This document shows positions 1 through 14,876 of a DNA stretch of 64,000 nt, in pieces. The position numbers and the translations under genes are program-made. The notes under the pieces are model-generated. The model saw only the letters and a list, made by a program, of their open reading frames with translations, was not told the DNA's origin and searched no databases. The stretch's first letter is position 1. Every line of letters begins with the position of its first letter. Origin of the DNA: Streptomyces sp. CBMA29 (GTDB taxonomy: Bacteria; Actinomycetota; Actinomycetes; Streptomycetales; Streptomycetaceae); contig NZ_MECL01000227.1 in assembly GCF_014596445.1 (NCBI RefSeq), positions 1-64,000 on the forward strand, in the 5' to 3' direction.

Positions 1-817
1 ACCGCTCCTCGGGGCCGGCGTCGGCCGTGAGCAGGACGTGGCGGCCCTCGCCGAGCAGTTCGGTCAGCGCCGCGTCGACCCGGGCGGCGGACCGCCCGTC
101 GGGCAGTACGGCGAGGGCGCCGCGCCCCGAGGCGAGGGTGGTGGCGACGGCCACCGCCAGTTCGCGCGGCCAGTGCGGTCCTGGCAGCGCGAGCCAGACC
201 GCGCGGGGGCTGTCGCCGCGGGCCAGCGCCTGGAGATACGCGGGCCCGGTCGCGTACCGCTGCCAGCTTCCCTGCTCCGGCGCCGCCGGGTCCGGCAGCG
301 GTCCCGGTGACGGGTCGCGCTCGGCGCGGGCCATTCTGGGCGGCACGGCGAGCTGGACGACGTCGGCGAGCGCTCCGGCGTACCGGTCCGCGACCTGGCG
401 GCACAGCTTCAGCAGCGGCGGGGTCAGCACCTGCTCGGTCGACAGCACCTGCGCGAGCGGGGCGAGAGGGCCGCGGAAGTCGCTCTCGGCCCGCCGTTCC
501 ACGATGAAGCCGTCGTGCAGCGAGCCGCCTTCTCTCCTGCCCTTCACCACCCGGGCCCCGAAGCGGACCCTCACCCGTACGCCGGGACTGGCCTCCTCGT
601 CCATGGCCGCCGGCACCGCGTAGTCGAAGAACTGGTCCAGGTGCAGCAGCCCCTTGTCGACCAGCACCCGCGCTACCGGCAGCCCTTCGGCGAGGGCCGC
701 CCCGCGCCAGGTGCGCGGCTTCGCCCTGGGCTCCTTCGCCTTCTTGACGGTCTCCCGAATGAGCGCGAGCTGCTCCCCTGCGGGGGGCTCGGCGTCCTGA
801 CCGTTCTCGCTGCTCAT
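1..817 (-). CDS. priA: Primosomal protein N' (PriA), N-terminal part, cut by the window edge
   Basis: This is the first 272 codons or so of a PriA-type protein, which in other bacteria restarts stalled replication forks. The start is the ATG at 815-817. About 35 polar residues precede the conserved N-terminal DNA-binding region: VLVDKGLLHLDQFFDYAVP, then a VRVRFGAR stretch, as in the 3'-end-binding domain of PriA. The helicase motifs lie beyond the left edge. Actinobacterial PriA proteins are often degenerate in their Walker motifs, so helicase activity cannot be judged here. It lies downstream of metK on the same strand, as in other Streptomyces from memory. Assignment is firm from the N-terminus and context, but only a fragment is visible. 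Confidence 0.85.
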   Translation of the reverse strand, partial: MSSENGQDAEPPAGEQLALIRETVKKAKEPRAKPRTWRGAALAEGLPVARVLVDKGLLHLDQFFDYAVPAAMDEEASPGVRVRVRFGARVVKGRREGGSLHDGFIVERRAESDFRGPLAPLAQVLSTEQVLTPPLLKLCRQVADRYAGALADVVQLAVPPRMARAERDPSPGPLPDPAAPEQGSWQRYATGPAYLQALARGDSPRAVWLALPGPHWPRELAVAVATTLASGRGALAVLPDGRSAARVDAALTELLGEGRHVLLTADAGPEER

Positions 818-897
818 CTTGCGATTCTTACAGACCCCTCGGACACACTCGCGCTGCCGCAAGACGCCGCCCCACCGGGGGCGCGGGAGGTACCCCA

Positions 898-912
898 CGC
901 CCCTACGGGGCG
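898..912 (-). terminator. Possible terminator between metK and priA
   Basis: A 6-bp GC stem (CGCCCC / GGGGCG) with a TAC loop lies about 30 bases downstream of the metK stop on the minus strand. There is no U-tract, as is common in streptomycetes. It may stop metK transcripts before priA, but the stem is short and read-through is possible. Confidence 0.35.
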
Positions 913-942
913 GACCCCCTCACGGCGGGGAGCCGTACGGAC

Positions 943-2160
<1,218 letters not shown>

Positions 2161-2202
2161 ATCGCTCCCTGGGGTTGCAGCGGCTGCTGGCTGAATCTGG
2201 GC

Positions 2203-2231
2203 GGAGTGCGCAGGGCTGCGCCCGGCACTCC
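2203..2231 (-). other. Hairpin in the metK leader
   Basis: On the minus strand GGAGTGC pairs with GCACTCC, enclosing a second small stem GGGC-TGC-GCCC. It lies between the predicted metK promoter and the start codon, so it would be in the 5' UTR. It resembles no SAM riboswitch class I can recognise. It could affect mRNA stability or translation. Confidence 0.45.
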
Positions 2232-2239
2232 ACTGCAAG

Positions 2240-2268
2240 CTTATAGTCCGCCGCCGCGGACGTGACAC
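2240..2268 (-). promoter_or_regulatory. Predicted metK promoter
   Basis: On the minus strand a -35-like GTGTCA (4 of 6 to TTGACA) at 2263-2268 and a -10-like TATAAG (5 of 6) at 2240-2245 are separated by 17 bp. A start about 7 bases after the -10 gives a 5' UTR of about 70 nt. This is the best vegetative promoter match in the metK-coaBC gap. Confidence 0.5.
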
Positions 2269-2305
2269 GGCATCTCGACCTTTGGATTCGTGGCGGAACG
2301 CGTCA

Positions 2306-3532
2306 TCACGTGTCCACCCGAGTGTCGCTTTCCGGCAATCTCGCGCCGACAAGATCCCATACCCGGTCCGCCAGATCCTCCTTGGGCCCGTACGGTACGG
2401 GGGTCTCGCTGCCGTCGGAGCCCAATACCACAGCCTCGTTCTCCTCGGTGCCGAACGCCTTGCCGTCACCCACTTCGTTGACGACGAGCAGATCACAACC
2501 CTTTCGGGTGAGCTTGGCGCGTCCGTTGACGAGCACGTCGTCGGTCTCGGCGGCGAAGCCGACGACGAGCTGTCCTGGCCGCGCGCGGTGCGCGGAGACC
2601 TCGGCGAGGATGTCGGCGTTGCGCACCAGGGTGATCGGCGCGGGCTCCTGGTCGTCCTTCTTCTTGATCTTGCCCGCCGCGTACCGCGCGGGGCGGAAGT
2701 CCGCGACGGCCGCGGCCATCACCACCACGTCGGCGTCGGCCGCGGCCTTGAGCACCGCTTCCCTGAGCTGTTCCGCGGTGCCGACGGTGACGACGTCGGC
2801 GCCTGCCGGGTCGGGGAGCCCGGTGTTGGCCGCGAGAAGGGTGACCCGGGCGCCGCGCGCCACGGCGGTCCTGGCCAGCGCGTAGCCCTGCTTGCCGGAG
2901 GAGCGGTTGCCGAGGTAGCGGACCGGGTCGAGGGGTTCGCGGGTGCCGCCCGCGCTGATCACCACGTGGCGTCCGGCCAGGTCGCGCTCGGCGGGTCCCC
3001 GGCGCAGCACGCGGCGGCAGACCTGGTAGATCTCGGCGGGGTCGGGCAGCCGTCCCTTGCCGGTGTCGACGCCGGTCAGCCTGCCGACGGCGGGTTCGAT
3101 GACGACGCAGCCACGGCGGCGCAGGGTGGCGACGTTCTCCCGGGTGGCCGGGTGCTCCCACATCTCGGTGTGCATCGCGGGGGCGAAGACCACGGGGCAG
3201 CGGGCGGTCAGCAGGGTGTTGGTGAGCAGGTCGTCGGCGAGGCCGTGGGCGGCCTTGGCGAGCAGGTCGGCGGTGGCGGGGGCGACGACGACGAGGTCGG
3301 CGTGCTGGCCGATCCGTACGTGCGGGACCTCGTGGACGTCGTCCCAGACGCGGGTGGAGACCGGGTTGCCGGACAGCGCCGACCAGGTGGCCTCGCCGAC
3401 GAAGTGCAGCGCGGACTCGGTGGGCACCACCCGGACGCCGTGCCCCGACTCGGTGAGCCGCCGCAGCAGCTCGCACGCCTTGTAGGCGGCGATGCCACCG
3501 CTCACGCCCAGCACGACCTGTGGTTTCGCCAT
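2306..3532 (-). CDS. coaBC: Phosphopantothenoylcysteine decarboxylase / phosphopantothenate-cysteine ligase
   Basis: This bifunctional flavoprotein carries out the second and third steps of coenzyme A synthesis: joining cysteine to 4'-phosphopantothenate (CoaB) and decarboxylating the product (CoaC). The 408-residue protein begins [20 protein letters not shown], the FMN-binding CoaC N-terminus. [13 protein letters not shown] follows near residue 120, then the CoaB half with [20 protein letters not shown] and SSGKQG. The ATG at 3530-3532 matches the family start, although the frame is open 15 codons upstream. A strong hairpin separates it from rpoZ, so it may have its own promoter. Confidence 0.95.
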   Translation of the reverse strand: MAKPQVVLGVSGGIAAYKACELLRRLTESGHGVRVVPTESALHFVGEATWSALSGNPVSTRVWDDVHEVPHVRIGQHADLVVVAPATADLLAKAAHGLADDLLTNTLLTARCPVVFAPAMHTEMWEHPATRENVATLRRRGCVVIEPAVGRLTGVDTGKGRLPDPAEIYQVCRRVLRRGPAERDLAGRHVVISAGGTREPLDPVRYLGNRSSGKQGYALARTAVARGARVTLLAANTGLPDPAGADVVTVGTAEQLREAVLKAAADADVVVMAAAVADFRPARYAAGKIKKKDDQEPAPITLVRNADILAEVSAHRARPGQLVVGFAAETDDVLVNGRAKLTRKGCDLLVVNEVGDGKAFGTEENEAVVLGSDGSETPVPYGPKEDLADRVWDLVGARLPESDTRVDT

Positions 3533-3577
3533 CGTGTCTCCCGACCCGAGATCCGTCTTGCGCTGCTCCCATGACAC

Positions 3578-3614
3578 ACCACGGGCCCGGCGGTCGCTCC
3601 GCCGGGCCCGTGGT
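3578..3614 (-). terminator. Strong hairpin terminator downstream of rpoZ
   Basis: A perfect 16-bp inverted repeat (3578-3593 and 3599-3614) with a 5-base loop lies between rpoZ and coaBC. No U-run follows on the minus strand, typical of streptomycete terminators. It overlaps only the non-coding upstream part of the coaBC frame, which supports the shorter coaBC start. Confidence 0.7.
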
Positions 3615-3615
3615 C

Positions 3616-3648
3616 AAGGTGCTGTACGTGATGAAGGTGCTGTACGTG
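3616..3648. repeat. Two copies of a 15-bp direct repeat
   Basis: AAGGTGCTGTACGTG occurs at 3616-3630 and again at 3634-3648 (period 18 bp), just after the rpoZ terminator hairpin. No function is evident. Confidence 0.7.
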
Positions 3649-3665
3649 CTGGACGCGCGTCGGCG

Positions 3666-3938
3666 TCAGTGCGCGGGCGCCTCGACCGCTTCGGAGGTCA
3701 GCAGACCCGCGTTGATCTCGCGCAGCGCGATGGAGAGCGGCTTCTCGTGCACGTGGGTGTCCACGAGCGGGCCGACGTACTCCAGCAGGCCCTCACCGAG
3801 CTGGGAGTAGTACGCGTTGATCTGGCGCGCGCGCTTGGCGGCGTAGATCACCAGGCTGTACTTCGAATCGGTGGCTTCGAGCAGCTCGTCAATCGGAGGA
3901 TTGATGATGCCCTCGGGCGTGGTGATGGAAGAGGACAC
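3666..3938 (-). CDS. rpoZ: RNA polymerase omega subunit
   Basis: The 90-residue protein is the omega subunit, which aids folding and assembly of beta' in RNA polymerase. Family features are [20 protein letters not shown] near the N-terminus, [12 protein letters not shown], and [13 protein letters not shown] toward the end. The length is typical for Streptomyces omega. It lies between gmk and coaBC, the usual actinobacterial order gmk-rpoZ-coaBC-metK. The 64-bp gap to gmk suggests co-transcription with gmk; the hairpin behind it ends the unit. Confidence 0.97.
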   Translation of the reverse strand: MSSSITTPEGIINPPIDELLEATDSKYSLVIYAAKRARQINAYYSQLGEGLLEYVGPLVDTHVHEKPLSIALREINAGLLTSEAVEAPAH

Positions 3939-4002
3939 GCTCTACCTACCCCTACTACTGGTGGAAATACTACTGATGGAAAAAAGAGAAGACCGAGTCA
4001 GC

Positions 4003-4626
4003 TCAGTCAATCTGCATCAAGGCTAGCAGCTCACGCGCTACAGCCTCGACCGAGGTGTTGACAAGGGTCACGTCGAACTCGGCCTCGGCGGCCAGTTCGA
4101 CCTTGGCCGCGGTCAGCCGCTCCTCGATCACCTCGGGCGATTCGGTGCCGCGCCCGGTGAGGCGGCGGACCAGTTCCTCCCAGCTCGGCGGCGCGAGGAA
4201 GACCAGGCGCGCCTCGGGCATCGACCCGCGGACCAGTCGGGCGCCCTGGAGATCGATCTCCAGCAGCACGGGCTCGCCCGCGCCGAGCTTGTCGAGCACG
4301 GCGCCGCGCGGCGTGCCGTAGCGGTTCCCGGCGAATTCGGCCCACTCCAGCAGTTCGCCGTTGGCGACGAGCTTGTCGAACTCGTCGTCGTCCACGAAGT
4401 AGTACTGGACACCGTGCTGCTCGCCGGGGCGCGGCTTGCGCGTGGTGGCGGAGACCGACAGCCAGACGTCGGGGTGCACCGTGCGCAGGTGGGCGACGAC
4501 CGTGCTCTTGCCGACCCCTGAGGGGCCGGAGAGCACGGTCAGTCGCGGGTGTCTGTCCGGGGGGGCCGGAGTGGCCCCCTGTGAAGCGAGGGGGCGGGCC
4601 GCCCCCCGGGAGACTGTAGAACTCAT
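4003..4626 (-). CDS. gmk: Guanylate kinase
   Basis: Gmk phosphorylates GMP to GDP with ATP and links guanine salvage to nucleotide pools, including those used for (p)ppGpp. The 207-residue product has the P-loop GPSGVGKST near residue 35 and the GMP-binding region with [24 protein letters not shown] and [12 protein letters not shown] follow. The ATG at 4624-4626 leaves an N-terminal extension of about 25 residues rich in Ala, Pro and Ser, common in actinobacterial Gmk. The longer upstream frame is not used because it runs into the gap before mihF. Confidence 0.95.
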   Translation of the reverse strand: MSSTVSRGAARPLASQGATPAPPDRHPRLTVLSGPSGVGKSTVVAHLRTVHPDVWLSVSATTRKPRPGEQHGVQYYFVDDDEFDKLVANGELLEWAEFAGNRYGTPRGAVLDKLGAGEPVLLEIDLQGARLVRGSMPEARLVFLAPPSWEELVRRLTGRGTESPEVIEERLTAAKVELAAEAEFDVTLVNTSVEAVARELLALMQID

Positions 4627-4699
4627 GGAGCGATTATCCCTGGTTCCCGGAGGTGCTTGTGCCGCGGCGGGGCAAAGCTTGCCGGGGGCACGAGGACCG

Positions 4700-5023
4700 T
4701 CAGGCGGAGGCGCCGCCGAACTCGCGCTCCAGGGACGCGATCTGGTTCGAGCCCAGACCACGGACGCGGCGGCTCTCGGAGATCCCGAGCCGCTCCATGA
4801 TCTGCTTGGCGCGCACCTTGCCGACGCCGGGCAGGGACTCCAGGAGAGCGGAGACCTTCATCTTGCCGATGACGTCGTTCTCCTGGCCCTGCTTGATGAC
4901 CTCGTGCAGAGAGGCGCCGGAGTGCTTGAGCCGGTTCTTGACCTCGGCGCGCTCCCGGCGAGCCGCGGCGGCCTTTTCGAGCGCGGCAGCGCGCTGTTCA
5001 GGGGTAAGGGGCGGAAGAGCCAC
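4700..5023 (-). CDS. mihF: Actinobacterial integration host factor (sIHF/mIHF), nucleoid protein
   Basis: This 107-residue basic protein is the actinobacterial integration host factor, unrelated in fold to E. coli IHF. In S. coelicolor it binds DNA without sequence preference and affects sporulation and antibiotic production (established for the family). The sequence starts [20 protein letters not shown] after a GTG start and holds the helix-two-turn-helix [20 protein letters not shown]. It ends with the conserved [18 protein letters not shown]. The GTG at 5021-5023 gives the known family start; the upstream 29 codons of open frame are not homologous. A promoter candidate lies about 110 bp upstream. 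Confidence 0.96.
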   Translation of the reverse strand: MALPPLTPEQRAAALEKAAAARRERAEVKNRLKHSGASLHEVIKQGQENDVIGKMKVSALLESLPGVGKVRAKQIMERLGISESRRVRGLGSNQIASLEREFGGASA

Positions 5024-5135
5024 GCCTACGTCACCTCGGATGTAGAGCAATCGGATATGGACCGTGTGGTGGAGCACACTCCCCCCGCGTTTACGGGGGA
5101 GAAGCGACACGAGTGAACGCCGCCGCTCCTGTCGG

Positions 5136-5164
5136 AGACTAGCGGTCCGAACGGCTCAAGTCAG
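5136..5164 (-). promoter_or_regulatory. Predicted mihF promoter
   Basis: On the minus strand CTGACT (5159-5164) and TAGTCT (5136-5141) are separated by 17 bp; TAGNNT is a common streptomycete -10. The predicted 5' UTR of about 105 nt contains a short GC hairpin near 5078-5100. The rest of the 387-bp gap between mihF and pyrF (about 5165-5335) is AT-richer than its surroundings. Apart from the pyrF terminator hairpin I see nothing else in it. Confidence 0.45.
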
Positions 5165-5338
5165 CGAGAACAGACGAAAAGTCCTGGTCAGACTCGATCC
5201 AGCGGGATATTTGGGGCAAAGCGGAACAGGTTTCTGCGTCAATTCGTTCGATGGTTGAATCTGAACCTTCTTTTTGACGTTTAAACAGCGCGCGACCGGC
5301 CCCATCAGGGACGCGACAGGGGCAATGTTTCGGGGTCC

Positions 5339-5362
5339 GTCCGGGCCCCGGAGAACCCGGAC
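5339..5362 (-). terminator. Possible terminator at the end of the pyr operon
   Basis: A perfect 7-bp stem (GTCCGGG / CCCGGAC) with a 10-base loop lies about 50 bases downstream of the pyrF stop codon. It has no U-tract. It is the most likely end of the pyrR-to-pyrF transcript. Confidence 0.45.
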
Positions 5363-5410
5363 TCCCCTGCCGCGCACCGTCGTTGGGCCGCCTGCCCGCG
5401 ACCGGCTCGG

Positions 5411-6267
5411 CTACCCGCCCGAGACCGCCGCGCGCACCTCGTCGGTGAAGCGCGCCGCCGCCTCGCGCAGCCCCGCCGCGTCGGGCCCGTGCCGCAGCAC
5501 GTCGCGGCTGACGCTGGGCACCACATTGGCCACCGCGGAGCCGAACAGCGCCGGCAGTCCCGCGGGCGTGGCGCCCTGCGCCCCGATGCCGGGCGCCAGC
5601 AGCGGCCCGTTGATGTCGAGATCCGCGCCCGCCTCCGACAGCGTCGCGCCGACCACCGCGCCGACCGAACCCAGCGGCCTCGCACCGGCGTTCTCGGCCG
5701 CCATGTGGTCGAGCATCACCTGCGCGACGGACGCGCCGCCCGCCGCCGTCGCCCGCTGCACCTGCGCGCCCTCCGGATTGGAGGTCAGGGCGAGGACGAA
5801 GACCCCGGAACCCGAGATCCGCGCCGCGTCCAGCGCGGGCCGCAGCGACTCGAAGCCGAGATAAGGGCTGACGGTGACCGCGTCGGAGAACAGCGGCGAG
5901 TCCTTTTCCAGATACGTGGCGGCGTACGCGGCCATCGTCGAGCCGATGTCGCCGCGCTTGGCGTCCATCAGCACCAGGACGCCCGCGGCCCGTGCCTCGG
6001 CGACCGCCCGCTCCAGCACGGCGATGCCGCGCGAGCCGAAGCGCTCGAAGAACGCCGACTGCGGTTTGAAGACCGCCGTACGGTCGGCCAGCGCCTCGAC
6101 GACGGTCATCGTGAAGCGTTCGAGACCGGCCACGTCGTCGTTGAGGCCCCACCCGGTGAGCAGCGCGGAGTGCGGGTCGATGCCGACGCAGAGCTGTCCG
6201 CGGGTGTCCATGGCCCGGCGCAGTCGCGCGCCGAAGGGTTCGAATTCCACCTGGTGCGGGGTCGAGG

Positions 6268-6271
<4 letters not shown>
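5411..6271 (-). CDS. pyrF: Orotidine 5'-phosphate decarboxylase (type 2)
   Basis: PyrF carries out the last step of UMP synthesis, decarboxylating orotidine 5'-phosphate. At 286 residues with the catalytic segment VLMDAKRGDIGSTMAAYA, it belongs to the longer type-2 subfamily found in actinobacteria. Other family segments are CVGIDPHSALL, FKPQSAFFERFG and the late VAPGIGAQGA-like LLAPGIGAQGATPAG phosphate-binding loop. The ATG at 6269-6271 overlaps the pyrD stop by 4 bp (ATGA), indicating translational coupling. It is the last gene of the pyr operon. Confidence 0.96.
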
Positions 6272-7377
<1,106 letters not shown>

Positions 7378-7388
7378 GGTCCGGCCCC

Positions 7389-10698
<3,310 letters not shown>

Positions 10699-10706
<8 letters not shown>

Positions 10707-11877
10707 GCTGGGCTCCTTGATCGTTCATGAGCTGCACGCTGTGCTTGTCTTGTTCGTCTCGCATGAGCTCGACGAAGCGGTCGAACAGGTAGGCGGCGTC
10801 GTGCGGTCCTGCCGCCGCCTCCGGGTGGTACTGGACGCTGAAGGCGGGCTTGTCGAGCAGCCGCAGACCCTCCACCACGTCGTCGTTGAGGCAGACGTGG
10901 CTGACCTCGGCGCGGCCGTACGGGGTGTCGCTGACCCGGTCGCGCGGCGCGTCCACGGCGAAGCCGTGGTTGTGCGCGGTGACCTCGACCTTCCCGGTGC
11001 TGCGGTCCTGCACCGGCTGGTTGATGCCGCGGTGGCCGTACTTGAGCTTGTACGTGCCGAAGCCGAGCGCGCGGCCGAGGAGCTGGTTGCCGAAGCAGAT
11101 GCCGAACAGCGGGGTCCCGCGCTCCAGGACGGCCTGGATGACGGTGAGGTCGGCGGTGGCCGGGTCGCCGGGGCCGTTGGACAGGAAGACGCCGTCGGGC
11201 GCGACCGCGTACACGTCCTCGACGCTCGCGTTCGCGGGCAGGACGTGCACCTCGATGCCGCGCTCGGCCATCCGGTGCGGGGTCATGCCCTTGATACCGA
11301 GGTCGAGGGCGGCGACGGTGAAGCGCTTCTCCCCGATCGCCGGGACGACGTACGCCTGCCGGGTGGCGACCTCGGCGGACAGGTCGGCGCCGGTCATCTC
11401 GGGGGCCTGCCGGACCCTGGCGAGCAGCGTGCCGTCGTCGGCCAGTGCCTCGCCGGAGAAGATGCCGACCCGCATCGCGCCGCGTTCGCGCAGGTGGCGG
11501 GTGAGAGCGCGGGTGTCGATGCCGCTGATGCCGACGACGCCCTGGGCGGTCAGCTCCTCGTCGAGCGAGCGCCGCGAGCGCCAGTTGGACGGGGTGCGGG
11601 CGGGGTCGCGTACGACGTAGCCGGACACCCAGATGCGGGACGACTCGGCGTCCTCGTCGTTGACGCCGGTGTTGCCGACGTGCGGGGCGGTCATGACGAC
11701 GACCTGGCGGTGGTACGAGGGGTCGGTGAGCGTTTCCTGGTAGCCGGTCATACCGGTGGAGAAGACGGCCTCGCCGAAGGTCTCCCCCACCGCCCCGTAG
11801 GCACGGCCGCGGAAGGTGCGGCCGTCCTCCAGGACGAGTACGGCGGGTGCGGTGGCCGCCCGGACGGAGGTCGTCAT
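10699..11877 (-). CDS. carA: Carbamoyl-phosphate synthase, small (glutaminase) subunit
   Basis: CarA hydrolyses glutamine and channels ammonia to CarB. The 392-residue protein has the N-terminal CPSase small domain ([20 protein letters not shown]) and a class I amidotransferase domain. The nucleophile Cys is in [16 protein letters not shown], and the His-Glu pair is in [14 protein letters not shown]. The ATG at 11875-11877 overlaps the stop of the preceding membrane-protein gene by 4 bp (ATGA), and its end overlaps carB. The gene order carA-carB after pyrC is that of other streptomycetes. Confidence 0.97.
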
Positions 11878-12488
11878 TGTGCGCCTTCCTTTGCCTGTTC
11901 CTTGGTGTCCGTGAAAGCGACAGCGCTGTCGCCGCTGATGCGGTTGATCTCCGCGACCCAGGCCGGGTGCTGCGCGGCCTGGTCGGCGCGGAAGCCGGAG
12001 TCGATGAGGGTGCCGCCGTGCTCCCAGGTGACGACCAGCAGGCCGCCTTCGGTGAGGACCTTGCCCGCGATGCCCTTGTCGAGGCGGGCGCCGCGCAGGG
12101 CGTCGGCGGGCACGAAGAAGCCGGGGGCGCCGACGCGGTCGGCGTCCAGGCCCCGCTGGGTGAGGGTGAGCGTCACCTTGCTGCGTACGCCCAGGCCGTG
12201 GGCGACGATCCGGTCGAGCCACTGCCCCGCGGTGGTGCTGCCGTGGTAGCGGCCGTGGAATTCCAGCAGCGGTTCGCCGGTCTCCTCGGGGGCCTGCGGG
12301 AGTGCGGGCAGGCCGCCCTGGAGGGTGCGGCGCCACTGCCAGCCCTGGCGCATCAGCCAGTACAGCAGGCCGACGAACAGGGCGAGGCCGACGATCCAGC
12401 CGATCCGGTCGGTCCAGTCGGTGACCTTCGCCGAGTGCTTGTCCGCGGCCCGCGCCGTACCGGCCGCCAGCAGTGTCAGAGGTGTCAC
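11874..12488 (-). CDS. Membrane-anchored protein of the pyr operon (PH-like/transporter-annotated family)
   Basis: The 204-residue product starts with GTG (12486-12488), overlapping the pyrC stop by 4 bp. It has one clear membrane segment near residues 30-48 ([18 protein letters not shown]) followed by a basic stretch WQWRR. A soluble C-terminal part rich in beta-strand-forming sequence follows ([27 protein letters not shown]). It carries no catalytic motif that I can see. A small membrane protein in this position between pyrC and carA recurs in Streptomyces from memory and is often annotated as a transporter or PH-like protein. With a single membrane span, transport alone is unlikely. Its tight coupling suggests a role tied to pyrimidine or carbamoyl-phosphate synthesis, but this is inference. 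Confidence 0.8.
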   Translation of the reverse strand: MTPLTLLAAGTARAADKHSAKVTDWTDRIGWIVGLALFVGLLYWLMRQGWQWRRTLQGGLPALPQAPEETGEPLLEFHGRYHGSTTAGQWLDRIVAHGLGVRSKVTLTLTQRGLDADRVGAPGFFVPADALRGARLDKGIAGKVLTEGGLLVVTWEHGGTLIDSGFRADQAAQHPAWVAEINRISGDSAVAFTDTKEQAKEGAQ

Positions 12489-13783
12489 GTGAGCTTCCCG
12501 TCCATGACCGTCGCCTGGCCCCGCAGGAAGGTGGCGTGCACCCGGCCCGGCAGTTCGCGTCCCTCGTACGGGGTGTTGCGGCTGCGGGAGGCGAAGCCCG
12601 CGGGATTGACCACCCCACGGTATGCGGGATCGACCAGGACGAGGTTGGCGGGCTCGCCCTCGGCGAGCGGCCGTCCGTGGCCCGCGAGCCGTCCGATGAC
12701 GGCGGGCCTGGCCGACATGCGGTCGGCGACGCCCGCCCAGTCCAGCAGTCCGGTGTCGACCATGGTGTGCTGCACGACGGACAGCGCGGTCTCCAGGCCC
12801 ACCATGCCCATGGCGGCGGCGGCCCACTCGCAGTCCTTGTCCTCGTGCGGGTGCGGTGCGTGGTCGGTGGCCACACAGTCGATGGTGCCGTCGGCCAGGG
12901 CCTCGCGCAGCGCGAGCACGTCCGCCTCGGTGCGCAGCGGCGGGTTGACCTTGTAGACCGGGTTGTACGTACGCACCAGCTCGTCGGTGAGCAGCAGGTG
13001 GTGGGGGGTGACCTCGGCGGTGACGTCCCAGCCCTTGGACTTGGCCCAGCGGACGAGTTCGACGGAGCCCGCGGTGGACAGATGGCAGATGTGCACGCGG
13101 GAGCCGACGTGCGCGGCGAGCAGGATGTCGCGGGCGATGATCGACTCCTCGGCGACGGCGGGCCAGCCGGTCAGGCCCAGTTCGCCGGAGACGGTGCCCT
13201 CGTTCATCTGGGCGCCCTCGGTGAGCCGGGGCTCCTGCGCGTGCTGGGCGACGACGCCGTCGAACGCCTTCACGTACTCCAGCGCGCGGCGCATGATCAC
13301 CGCGTCGTCCACGCACTTGCCGTCGTCGGAGAAGACCCGTACCCGGGCGGCCGAGTCGGCCATGGCGCCCAGTTCGGCGAGCTGCTTGCCTTCGAGGCCG
13401 ACGGTGACGGCGCCGACCGGCTGCACGTCGCAGTAGCCGGACTCCTTGCCGAGCCGCCAGACCTGCTCGACGACGCCCGCGGTGTCGGCGACGGGGAAGG
13501 TGTTGGCCATGGCGTGCACGGCGGTGTAGCCGCCGATCGCGGCGGCCCTGGTGCCGGTCAGCACGGTCTCTGAGTCCTCGCGGCCCGGCTCGCGCAGGTG
13601 GGTGTGGAGGTCGACCAGGCCGGGCAGCAGGACCATCCGGCCCTCGCCCTCGACGACGGTGACGCCGTCACCCTCGCCGCCCGAAAAGCCGGTGCCGATC
13701 CCGGCGATGGTCTCGCCGTCGATCAGGACGTCCTGCGGCTCGCCGCCGAGCACCTTCGCGCCACGGATCAGGATCTTGCTCAT
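12485..13783 (-). CDS. pyrC: Dihydroorotase
   Basis: PyrC cyclises carbamoyl aspartate to dihydroorotate. The 432-residue class I enzyme begins [14 protein letters not shown] and has the metal site [18 protein letters not shown]. Further metal or catalytic segments are [23 protein letters not shown] and [16 protein letters not shown]. Length and motifs are normal for the zinc-dependent class I family. The ATG at 13781-13783 lies 2 bp after pyrB, and the gene end overlaps the downstream membrane-protein gene, so it is embedded in the operon. Confidence 0.97.
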   Translation of the reverse strand: MSKILIRGAKVLGGEPQDVLIDGETIAGIGTGFSGGEGDGVTVVEGEGRMVLLPGLVDLHTHLREPGREDSETVLTGTRAAAIGGYTAVHAMANTFPVADTAGVVEQVWRLGKESGYCDVQPVGAVTVGLEGKQLAELGAMADSAARVRVFSDDGKCVDDAVIMRRALEYVKAFDGVVAQHAQEPRLTEGAQMNEGTVSGELGLTGWPAVAEESIIARDILLAAHVGSRVHICHLSTAGSVELVRWAKSKGWDVTAEVTPHHLLLTDELVRTYNPVYKVNPPLRTEADVLALREALADGTIDCVATDHAPHPHEDKDCEWAAAAMGMVGLETALSVVQHTMVDTGLLDWAGVADRMSARPAVIGRLAGHGRPLAEGEPANLVLVDPAYRGVVNPAGFASRSRNTPYEGRELPGRVHATFLRGQATVMDGKLT

Positions 13784-13785
13784 GG

Positions 13786-14796
13786 TTACTTGCTCTCCTC
13801 GGTGCGGGCGGCTGCGGTCGTCGCGGGGGCGGTCTCGGGTACGGGCGCGGTGGTGGCGATGGCCGGTTCCGAGCCGCCGAGCAGCAGGTACAGCACGGCC
13901 ATCCGGGTGCTGACGCCGTTGGCGACCTGCTCCACGACGGTGCAGCGCGGCGAGTCGGCGACCTCGGCGGTGATCTCCATACCGCGGTTCATCGGTCCCG
14001 GGTGCATGACGATGGCGTGCTCGGGCAGTACCGCCATCCGCGGCCCGTCCACGCCGTAACGCCGGGTGTACTCGCGCTCGGTGGGGAAGAAGGCGGCGTT
14101 CATCCGCTCGCTCTGCACCCGCAGCATCATCAGCGCGTCGGTCTTGGCGAGCACCGCGTCGAGGTCGTAGCTGACCTCGCACGGCCACTGCTCGACGCCG
14201 ATCGGCAGCAGGGTCGGCGGGGCGACCAGGGTGACGCGCGCGCCCAGCGTGCCCAGCAGCAGCACATTGGAGCGGGCGACCCGGCTGTGCAGGATGTCGC
14301 CGACGATGGTGACGCGGCGGCCCTCCAGGTCGCGGCCGACGCCGGACAGATGGCGGCGCATGGTGAAGGCGTCCAGCAGTGCCTGCGTGGGGTGTTCGTG
14401 GGTGCCGTCGCCCGCGTTGACCACCGAGCCGTTGATCCAGCCGGAGGTGGCCAGGCGGTGCGGCGCGCCGGACGAGCCGTGCCGGATGACGACGGCGTCG
14501 GCGCCCATCGCCTCCAGGGTCAGCGCGGTGTCCTTGAGGGATTCGCCCTTGGAGACCGAGGAGCCCTTGGCGGAGAAGTTGATGACGTCGGCGGACAGCC
14601 GCTTGGCGGCGGCCTCGAAGGAGATGCGGGTCCGCGTCGAGTCCTCGAAGAAGAGGTTGACGACGGTACGGCCGCGCAGGGTGGGCAGTTTCTTGATGGG
14701 CCGGTCGGCGACGCGGGCCATCTCCTCGGCGGTGTCGAGTACGAGGAGGGCGTCGTCGCGGCTGAGGTCGGCGGCCGAGATCAGGTGGCGCTTCAT
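13786..14796 (-). CDS. pyrB: Aspartate carbamoyltransferase catalytic subunit
   Basis: PyrB joins carbamoyl phosphate to aspartate, the committed step of pyrimidine synthesis. The protein starts [20 protein letters not shown] and has the carbamoyl-phosphate motif [13 protein letters not shown] and the [12 protein letters not shown] segment. It is about 336 residues with an Ala/Thr-rich tail of about 25 residues ([16 protein letters not shown]). There is no pyrI-like regulatory subunit next to it; actinobacteria use other ATCase assemblies. The ATG at 14794-14796 fits the family start better than the upstream in-frame ATG. Confidence 0.96.
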   Translation of the reverse strand: MKRHLISAADLSRDDALLVLDTAEEMARVADRPIKKLPTLRGRTVVNLFFEDSTRTRISFEAAAKRLSADVINFSAKGSSVSKGESLKDTALTLEAMGADAVVIRHGSSGAPHRLATSGWINGSVVNAGDGTHEHPTQALLDAFTMRRHLSGVGRDLEGRRVTIVGDILHSRVARSNVLLLGTLGARVTLVAPPTLLPIGVEQWPCEVSYDLDAVLAKTDALMMLRVQSERMNAAFFPTEREYTRRYGVDGPRMAVLPEHAIVMHPGPMNRGMEITAEVADSPRCTVVEQVANGVSTRMAVLYLLLGGSEPAIATTAPVPETAPATTAAARTEESK

Positions 14797-14843
14797 GCGG
14801 GTCACTCCGGGGGTGCTGGGGCGGGTCAGGGCGCGCGGAAGCA

Positions 14844-14865
14844 CAGGACCCCGGCGGGGGTCCTG
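14844..14865 (-). other. Intercistronic hairpin between pyrR and pyrB
   Basis: A perfect 9-bp inverted repeat (CAGGACCCC / GGGGTCCTG) with a 4-base loop lies just after the pyrR stop codon. It may be a partial terminator or an mRNA processing or stability element that sets the PyrR to PyrB ratio. No U-tract follows. Confidence 0.5.
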
Positions 14866-14876
14866 TCCCGGGTGCG

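Noticed and set aside
2161-2305. SAM riboswitch before metK
   Set aside because: The hairpin present lacks the conserved junction sequences of known SAM riboswitch classes; recorded only as a leader structure.
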